DNA from: a virus
IMG/VR virus record: IMGVR_UViG_3300044620_001600
Location: 1 to 46,688 of that record
Direction: 5' to 3' (one strand)
DNA: 46,688 nucleotides
Shown: positions 1-9,500 of the stretch, in pieces
Layout: every line of letters starts with the position of its first letter
Numbering within the stretch: position 1 is the first letter of the stretch
The notes under the pieces: model-generated
Databases searched by the model: none
What the model saw: the letters and a program-made list of their open reading frames with translations, nothing else
Told to the model about the DNA's origin: nothing
Translations under genes and position numbers: made by a program

Positions 1-146
1 ATGATATGTCTCAATTTATGGTAGTAAAACTCTATCAAGACTATCTCTGGCAAGACATAACCCAGTGGCAAAACCCAGAAACTGAGAAACCAGAGCCTGA
101 AAAATCAGAATCAGAATCAACGGAGGATGACGAAAAAAACGAATAG
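1..146 (+). CDS. Tail assembly chaperone, short (gpG-like) product, 3' end only
   Basis: This is the 3' end of a gene that begins before the window. The frame with codons at 3, 6, 9 and so on stays open to a TAG at 144-146. The last 47 residues are very acidic and rich in Glu, Lys and Pro. I recognise no domain. The assignment rests on position and coding signals: the gene sits just before the tape measure gene and ends 3 nt after a perfect -1 slippery heptamer. This is the classic arrangement of siphovirus tail assembly chaperones (lambda G/GT), which bind the tape measure and recruit tail tube subunits. Confidence 0.7.
   Translation, partial: DMSQFMVVKLYQDYLWQDITQWQNPETEKPEPEKSESESTEDDEKNE
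134..140 (+). promoter_or_regulatory. Programmed -1 ribosomal frameshift site, A AAA AAC
   Basis: In the upstream frame the codons read GAA AAA AAC GAA TAG, so the heptamer A AAA AAC fits the X XXY YYZ slippery rule exactly. A -1 slip moves the ribosome into the frame that runs open to 592. That frame has a stop at 128-130 and no ATG before 236, so it is best entered by slipping. No strong downstream pseudoknot was worked out by eye. Confidence 0.8.
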
Positions 147-592
147 ATGACGCAATTGATGCGCGGTTAGAAGCAATCGCTAACCCCATTAATTGGGAAG
201 AAATCTATTACAAATGGTGTGCATGGGGATTATCTATGGAAGAGTGGGAAGAGTGGCCAGGCTGGTTAATCCTAAAAAAATATTCAGGGATTAATAAAGT
301 CAAATGTGAAGAGATTAATTCACTATCAGACACAGTCAGTCAGATTGCCGCCATGGTTAACATTTACTTAATGGCTCAATCAAAAGAAAAATCACAGTCT
401 CAACCTCCAAAACCCAGTGATTTTCTTCCTTTCCGGTTTAAAGAAAATAAAAAATATTTTCTTGATCAAGAAACCGCTCAAATTCTGTTAGAAGCCATGA
501 AAGCTGGACAAGTGCCAGTCTTCGCCACTCAAATAATAGTCGATTGCGGACTATACGACGAAATAATTCAATTAGTAGGGGAGAAAAGCTAG
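140..592 (+). CDS. Tail assembly chaperone, frameshifted extension (gpT-like part of gpGT)
   Basis: This is the -1 frame reached after the slippery site. It gives about 150 residues running to TAG 590-592 and would be fused to the upstream short chaperone. It contains a Trp-rich stretch (NWEEIYYKWCAWG, then EEWEEWPGW). An independent start at ATG 236 would give 118 aa, but the conserved-looking residues begin well before that ATG. In lambda-like phages the T part binds the tape measure and the G part binds the tail tube protein. The stop overlaps the GTG start of the tape measure gene by one base. The function is inferred from context, not from sequence similarity. Confidence 0.7.
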   Translation, partial: RIDDAIDARLEAIANPINWEEIYYKWCAWGLSMEEWEEWPGWLILKKYSGINKVKCEEINSLSDTVSQIAAMVNIYLMAQSKEKSQSQPPKPSDFLPFRFKENKKYFLDQETAQILLEAMKAGQVPVFATQIIVDCGLYDEIIQLVGEKS

Positions 593-3500
593 TGTCTTTA
601 TCACTTGGTACTTTAGAAATCGGTCTAGGGCTAAATACAGCCCAATATGATAGCGGTATCAAATCGGCTAAAGATCAGCTTTCTTCCTTAGAGCAAAAAG
701 TTATTACTCCCAAGGTCGATCACCGTCCGTTAGATGCCTTGAACCAGCATCTAACGGTTAAAGAGAATCATTATGATAAACTTAATAAAAAGATTATTGC
801 TCCTAAAGTCAATCACGTTGCATTAGAAGCATTAAACGAGTATTTAACTGTTACAGAAAAACGCATCGATGAATTTAATAAGAAAGTCATTAAAGTTCAA
901 GTTGATGACACAGAATTATTGGCACTTCAAAAACAATTAGAAGAAACTCTTGCTTTACAAAATCAAGTTATTGAGTCTTCTAAAGAAACTACTATTAAGC
1001 CAACAACAGACAGTCAAAATCTTACAAAACTTCAAAAAGACCACGAAAAAACAAATATTGCACAAGAAAAAACAAGAAAAAAAGCCCATCAAAACGTATC
1101 AATAACAACAAATAATCAAAATCTAACAAAACTTGATCAACAGCATAAACAAACTCAAATCAAGACAATACCTGTTACAACAGAACAGCAAAGTACGATT
1201 CAAAAACCCAGTTCAGTAGAACAACAAAATATAACTCAAAGACCTGTTGCAACAGAGCAACAAAATATATCTCAAAAACCCAATATTCGAGGTGGTGGGT
1301 TTAGTGCAATGGTGGCCGTGGAGTTATTGTCGCAAATTTTGTCAGGATCATTGACCAAAATTTTGTCAGCAGTATTACCAGCAATACTAAAAGTTGTTGA
1401 AACTAGAAAGAATTTTGTCAGTGCAGTAATGTCAATGCCTGCCAACTTTTTAAAGAGCTATTCAGAAGGCGCGGCTTACACTTACGCGGATATATTTACC
1501 AGGAATAATATTAAAGCTTTTGACAAAGAAGCAGGAACAAACTTGTATGAAACTGGTGGATCCGATCTTGGTAAGCTTGCTGGGAAAACAGTTAGAAAAG
1601 GCAAAACAGTATTAAACGAGCATTTAGAAACTGAATCGGCACAAAAAGGTTCTGAGGCTATAGCAGACGCAACTAAAAGAACAAAAGAAGAAATGGCAGA
1701 ATTAAAAAAGTTAGCCATTGAATTCTATAATACTCAAGACCCTAGTAAAGCACAAGAGTTAGCAGAACAATTGCTAAAAGTATCTGATTCAATGAGACAA
1801 GTTGCAATGTCTCCTATCGATACTTTTGCTAATGCAAGAAAAGAACTAAAATCAGGTGAGTCTATCGCAAAAGCTAGAGAACAATCAGCAACAGTCCAAC
1901 TAGACGAAAAAGCTGTAAGTGAAGCAAAAAAAATAGTTTTTGTTTCTGGGGGTTTTGCTGGTAAACAGGGAGAAGGAAGCAAAGAAATTGCTGAAAATCT
2001 TCAACCAAAACTAGAAGATGGGGTTTTAGTTATCCCTATTGCTAATAAAGCAACTGATTTAAGTACATCCATTAAAGATAATCCTTTGAAATGGGCTGGT
2101 GAAGCAGCCGCTCAAACAGTGGGGCAAGGATTGTCAGGGACTAACGAAGATTCAGTTTCAATGCTTGCTGCAGTTATCAAGGCTAGAGAATTAAATCCTA
2201 ATGCTCAAATTGATTTACTTGGTTATTCTGCTGGGGGTTTTGTTTCTGAAGGTGCGACTAGATTAGCAAACCAAGCTGGTATTGAAAATATAAAAGGGGT
2301 AGCTATTGCTACCCCGTCAATGGTCGGGACTACTCAAATAGATAATTTTTCTCGTTATATGGGAGAAAATGACCCTATTAGACTAGCAGAACAAACTATG
2401 GGGGCATCAGATGTATCCAAGCAAAGTCAAGTTATTTCCGGTATTGCGTCACATTCTTCTTCTGACTACCTTGAAAACGCAGAAATTATCAAGATATTGA
2501 ATAAAGAAGTTGATAAATTACAGGAGAATATTGAAGATATTCCTGATCAATTAGAACTATTTGATATGTCATCTTTGCAATTAAAACAAAGAGAATTAGT
2601 AGCTATTGAAACACAGCTAAAAGAAGTCAAAGAAGCTACAAAACCTTTAGAACATTTAAAAGTTGATAGTATAGTAGCAACCAATATTCCTAACATTAAA
2701 TTAGGCACTGAAGAGAAATCGTTTGAGATTCCTAGTATTAGTTCAAAAAATAACCCGTCTAAAAATATAACAACCGACAATAAAGTTAGTAGCAATATAG
2801 GTGTTAAAGAAAAAGAACTTGTGTCACTGTCTAAACAGACAAAAGACCTAAAGTCTTTAATTCAAAGTAATCCTGCATCTGCTGATATTGTTAAAGCACA
2901 GGCTCAAACTGACGCAATTAGAAAATGGTTTAGTGATCGTTATCAAAAATTAAAAACATTAATAGATTCTGGTGAATTAGACCAAGCAAAAAAAGTAGCT
3001 AATGAAATATTAATTGCCAAAGAACAAGCCTCTTCTGATTTAGAAGACATACTAAAATTACTCAAAGAAGCTGGACAGCCCACTTCTATAGCTTCTGGGG
3101 GAGTCGGTGCTTCTGTTCAGTCTGCAAAAGGATACTTAAGTAGTACAGGAAAAAAAGTTCAGACTGCTCAAGAAACAATTGGTATAAAAGAATTATCTCC
3201 TATTAAATCAGGACTAATTCAACAAATTCAGAAAACTGGTGTCGATACTACTACAGTAGGCTTTAAAACTCTATTCGCAAAGGCTATAGAACAATCGGCA
3301 AAATCAATAGCTTCTGGTGGGAATAAAGAGTTAATAGAGGCTAATTTAGAGAAACTAATCTTAAGCTTAAATCCTGTTTTAGCAAATAAAAATAAGACTA
3401 AAGGACTTGGCTCTGACATTATAGAAGGGATAAAAATAGGAATTAAAAGCGAGTCTGGTGATTTAGATGCGGAAATGCGGGAAATTGCTTTAACCTTACC

Positions 3501-6500
3501 GAAAACAATTAGAGATACACTTGAGATTCAATCTCCATCAAAAGTTATGATGCGAATTGGTCGTGACATCAAAAGAGGTTTAATACTAGGACTAGATGGA
3601 ATAAAAACTGAATTAAAATTTAAGGAGATAGAGATAAAAGATTTTGTCGGGAAAGTAAAATCCTTAGACCGTGAATCTTTAAAAACTAATGTCCAAAAAG
3701 CAGGGAAAAGAATTTTTAATGCACTTCCTAGTAATGTAAGAAGTGAAGTAAAGTTTAGACAATGGGAGATGGAAGAATCTGCCAAACAAATGCAACCCCT
3801 AAACCGTGAAACAATAAAAACAAATATTAAACAGGTAGGGAGAAAAGTTTTTAATATTGGAGGGATTCTTGATAAAATTGATGATTTTAAAAGTAAAAGT
3901 AAGTTAGAGCAATTTAGCACCATTGCTGATAAAGTTGAAAGATCACTTGATAAATTACCAGAACCAATTAAGAAAGTTGCTGGACTAATAAGAAACGCAA
4001 TATTAGGTATAGTTGGTTTTAACATTCTTGAATCAACTATTGGTTTATTAAATAAATTTGGAAAAGAAGCTTTTCAAACAGCAATTGAAGCAGAGCGGTT
4101 AGAAATGGCTTTATCCTTAACCACAGACGACGCTGAGTCTGCTTTATCTAGGCTAAAAGTACAAGCAGATAAACTTGGAACATCTTTTTTGTCTTCTGCC
4201 AAAAACTATCAGCAGTTTAGTGCTGCTGTAATGAACACTTCACTAGAGTTTCAAAAAGATAAAATTTTTGAAGGAATAACATTAGGATTGGCTACTAGAG
4301 GTGCTAATTCTCAACAGCAAGACAGAGCTTTACTAGCTATTACTCAAATAGCTAGTAAAGGTCGTGTTTCAATGGAAGAACTTAACTCTCAGTTAGGTGA
4401 AGCAATGCCAGGCGCGTTACAGATTGCCTCTAGGGCTTATGGTGTAACGGCTCAAGAATTTATTAAATTAATTGAGTCTGGATCAGTAGCATCAGATGAA
4501 TTTTTGTCGAAATTTGCAACTCAAACTACTTTAGAATCAGCAGGAGGGATTAATGTAATTAATGACACGGCTTTTGCTCAAGTTGCAAAACTTGAAAATC
4601 AATTAAACTTGCTTCGCGTAGAAATGGGAAAACCTTTATTAGAAGTGGCTAAATTAGGGATACCTACAGTTATCAGTGGACTTACGACTTTAGAGGATCA
4701 TGGAGATAAAATTGTAGCTACTTTTGTTTCGATGGGGATTGTTGTATCGGGTGTATTTGTTCAAATGTTACACAGGCTTGGTCTTTTAAAGTTAGGGCTA
4801 AAAGCACTAGGAGTTACCGCAGCATCTACAAAAGCATCAATTGCACAAATAGGTATAGGATTTGTTAAAGGGCTAGGATGGACTGCTTTAGTCTTTGGTG
4901 TAATGGAAGCTTTTAAAGGGCTTTATCAATACATCAACGCAGGCTCTGAAGAGTCTAAACGATCTCTTAAATCAACTCAAGAATCGTTACAAGAATTGAG
5001 ACGATTACTAGAAAAACCTTTACCTACACCTAAAGCTTCTACTGTTATAACTGATAGTGCAACTGCAATTCAGCAATTTAAAAACAACAGAGAAAGAGAT
5101 AAAAGTTTAGAGTTTACTGCGGGGGGACTAAGTGATACAACACAAATCTTAAAATTATCAACTGACACATTTAGTGATACAAAGATTACCGAATTTACGG
5201 GTAACCTTGACACATTGCGGCAAAAAGCGAAAGACCTCAAGATAGATGAAATCATAGCTAGTGGAAATGCTGACGTTAAAAAAGCTACATCTGTTCGTCA
5301 AGAAATTGCGAAAGTAAACCAAGAAATACAAGCTTTAACGGAAAAATACTTTCCTCAAATTGGGCTTATTGTTAATGAGATAGCATCTACAGAAGAAAGA
5401 ATTACAGCAATTAAAAAAGTTTTAGATGATCCAGGGTCTTCTAGTTCCCAAAAAGATAATGCTAGGATCCAGCTAGAAATTACTGAAGTTCAACTTAGAA
5501 AATTAAAAGAATCGCAAGAAAAATATAACGAAGCAGTCAAAGAGAATTTAATCAACTATCAACGATTAACAGAACAAATAAATAAAGTAGCAAGAGCTTT
5601 ATTTAATATTGAATTTGTCTCTAGTGGACGAACTATTTTGTCTGAAACAGATATTAAACGACAAGTTTTATCTGGGAACCTGAAGCCGTTTGAAATAGAT
5701 TTGACCGTTAGAGAACAGAGCCTATCTATTGTCAAGGATCAGTTTAATTCGCTTAATGGATTACTGGCAACTAAAGAAAAAGAATTACAAAACACCCTAA
5801 CAGATCTGATTAATCAGCGAATAACTGAGTTAATGCCTGAATTAAATGGAATAGATTTTAGAACGGCATTACAGCAGGGAAGTGTGTCACCAGAAGCTAT
5901 AGGTGATCGGTTACAACAGTTGGGAGATCAAGCGCCTTTTGAATTAAAACAGGTATTAGAAACAGCTAAACAGCAAGCATCTATTAGACGACAAACTTTA
6001 ACTATTGATAAATCAATTGTTGATACAGAACTAGAAATTGCTAACGCTAGACGAGAGCGCGCAAGAAATGCCAGACAAGCATCAATAGTCGGTGCCAATG
6101 TCAACGAGAGAATTGCTACTTTAAGGCAATTACCCTTTGGGGGTCCAGCCGCTTCCTATCAGGATGCCTTATCAGAAGTTCGCAACCAAGAGAGATTATT
6201 AGGAGAGGCTTATCGTCGATTAGAAAGTGCGTCAGACGATCCTAATGTGATTCAGCAAGAGGTTGATAATACCCGATTAGCCCTAGAACAAGCCCGCGCT
6301 AACCTATTACAGCAACAAACATCACTACAAGACTACTACCGCAACCTTGACCGTCAGATAATCGACTTTAATCGTCAGATTGAGGATTACAGAAGACAGA
6401 TTGAAGACGCTCAACTGTCAGCATTTAAAGAAAATCGTTCCCTATCTGAAAGTTACAGTGATTTAGTCAGAGAACTCGATAAGAACCTCTTAAATGCCCA

Positions 6501-9500
6501 AAATCAACTATTAGATACAACCGATAGAATCAGGGTGCAGCAAGTCAAAAACCGGTTATTAATACCCGGTACAAGCGACGCTGGTAAAGAATTAGGTGAC
6601 ATTTTCCTAGAATTTGTGCAGGGACAAGCTGACCTTGCTAGTCGCGGACGCACCTTCCAATCCCGAACCGAGGAGATAGAAACTTCCTATATCTCTACCC
6701 TAAGAAATATTCGCAACCTACAAGAGCAACAGCAAGAGGCTGAAAGAAACCGACTAAGAACGATTGAAGATATTAAACGGACTCAGGAAGACCTCAATCG
6801 TACTCTAGCTGATTTAATCCGACAAACCAATAAAGAATTAGGCTTTATTCCCCAATCAATCAAGGATATTGTCACAAATCTTAATACACTTCCAGAACCA
6901 ATTAAATTAATCAATTCTGAGTTAGTGGCTATTCCCCCAAATATTAAGACTTCTGGAGAAGACTTAGTAAAAAGTATAGAGGAAACTGCTGAGGCAATTA
7001 GAAAAGCTAAGGAAGGTTTGATACTACCAGCACCTAGTAATTTCGCCCCTGCTCCTGTGTGGAATGGGGGAGGGTTTTTACCGCCGCCTGCTTCATTTTC
7101 CACATTCCCCACATCTTCCACGCTACCCTCTACACTAACCCCTCGCGGACAGCAAGCATCTCAATATTTGAATAATCCTCAAATCAGAGCTTTTCTTGAT
7201 CTTGTTGCCTATGCAGAAGGCACTGATTATATGCCTAATGAAGGATACAACACTTTATTTGGACATGGACAATTTGTTTCTTTTAGAGATCATCCACGAC
7301 AAAGAGTTTCAAAAAACGGATTAAGGTCTGACGCTGCTGGAAGATACCAGATAATGCAAGCGACGTGGGATGAAGAAAAAGCGAAATTAGGATTACAAGA
7401 TTTTTCACCGACATCTCAGGATTTAGTGGCAATAAGCCGGATTATGATGAGAGGCGCTTTAGATGAAGTTTTAAAAGGTGATGTGGTGGGTGCTTTATTT
7501 GCCGCTCGTCAAGAATGGGCAGCTTTTCCTGGTGCTGGATATGGGCAAAGAGAAAGAAGCAAAGAAAGTTTAACAAGAAAATATCAAGAAATTGTAAAAA
7601 AATATGAACAACCTTCCTCCACTCCATCGGCTTCTACTTCCTCAACTATTTTTGTTCGTCGTTCTGGACAAAAAACTCCTGAAGGACTAGAAATCCTACG
7701 GTTTGATTTAATAAAAGATGGTAAAATAATTGATACTGTTATCGGAGGAGTAACAGGAAGACCATCAACGCAGTCTGCAATTGGCACAAATAAAACTAAT
7801 ATTCGTGGCAGTGAAACTCCACTTCCTGACGGTAATTGGTCTATTGACGCTAACCACGCTTCTCGCTATCTTCGACAATTTAATTCTGGACAGTTTAGAA
7901 ATTATAATCCCAGTCAAATTCCAGTAGGAACTGTTGGACCTGCGTGGATAGGAGCCGAACCAAAATTCTCTACTGGAAGATCACAAATCGGATTCCATTT
8001 AGACGATTTAAAGATTGGCAGCGCAGGTTGTCTCGTTTTTACTGATCCTAATCAAATTGCAAAAATTGCTAACTGGGTAGTTCAATCAGGAGCTAATTCA
8101 ATGTTTGTCGATCTTGACGGCAAACAAACAAGTCGCGGCGGTCAAGGTGGTTCTAGAGACTCCATCCCTAGCCCTTCTCCATCAGTTCAGCAACAAATCA
8201 CCAACAGATTACCAAAAAATATTCAATCTGTTTTAGTTCAAGAAGTTGGCGGAGAAACTGTATATTCTAAAAATGCTCAAACACCCCCAGCGTCGCCAGC
8301 TAGTACAATTAAAGTTATTATTGCTGATTTGATTGCCAAAGAAATAGCAAGCGGAAAACTTTCCTTAAAAGATGCTATCGCCATAAAATCGCCTTTGGTT
8401 GATCCACACGGACAATTAAAAGCCAATCAAGTTAGAACAGTTGAACAGTTAATACAGTTAATGCTGGAAAAGTCAGATAATACGGCAACTAATGTTTTAA
8501 TTGATCGGCTAGGTGGGCTAACCAGAGCTACAGAATTAGCCAAAAAAGAAGGTTATAAAAACACTACTATTTCTAGGTATTTAAATATACCAGGCAGTGG
8601 AACTCCAAACATTTCAACAGCACAAGACGTAACGTTAGCTATGCAGTCTTTAATTAAAAATCAAAATCCTGCAAGTCAATTAGCTGAACAATCTCTGAGG
8701 CAAACAAGAAATTTTAAGTATAATAATGAAATCGGCGGAAAAATTGGAAATAACTCTAAAGTTATTGGTAACGTTGGACTGGTAAACATTAATGGGAAAG
8801 AATATATTGTAACTGCTTATGCAAACATTAACGGCAATCAACTAAATAATCGAACAATAATAACTAATGCTACTAATGCAATTAGCCAATCCATTAAAGA
8901 CTCCACCCCTAACCCTTCTCCTGTCCCCATGCCCACTTCTGTTCCTGTTTTACAACCTCCCCGTGTTTTAACAAAAGAAGAAACAAAAGAAGGAAAAGGT
9001 GGTCCAGAATTTAGTAGTCCCCCACCTATAGCCCAATTACCGACTTTACCTAATCAAAATCAAGATAACTTCTGGGATGCCGATTTACCACCGGTTCCTA
9101 AAGACAATCCGATTAACTTCCAGAGTCCTAATTTACCTCCCGTTCCCAATCTTCCTACGGGTAATCTTGATGCGGCCGCTGATCAAATTCGCAACGCTGA
9201 AACAGCCAACCAAAACGCTGAGGAGCTTTTACGGCAGTTAGAGGCATCATTTTTGATAGACACCACACTAGACCGTGCTATTAAATTTGGTCGGCAGCAA
9301 GAGGAAGATGCCCGTGCATTAGAACGTACTTTAAGAGATGCTTCTGAGAATGTCGCTGATTTGACTATCAACTCTAAAGGGTATCTGACAGTACAAGAAG
9401 AAATTAATAAGAGTGCTACAGAAGTCTCTCGACAATATCGCTCTCAGATTGAATCACTAGAAGACCAGCGACGGACTTTACTTTTAAATGCCGACGGATG

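Noticed and set aside
544-591. TTG 544 as start of the tape measure gene
   Set aside because: It would lie 48 nt inside the chaperone gene without a ribosome binding site. GTG 592 overlaps the upstream stop and follows AGGGGAG.
3528-4025. Minus-strand 165-codon reading frame within the tape measure gene
   Set aside because: It is a shadow of the long + strand gene, with Ser/Leu-rich composition typical of antisense frames, as are the other minus frames in 1400-10500.
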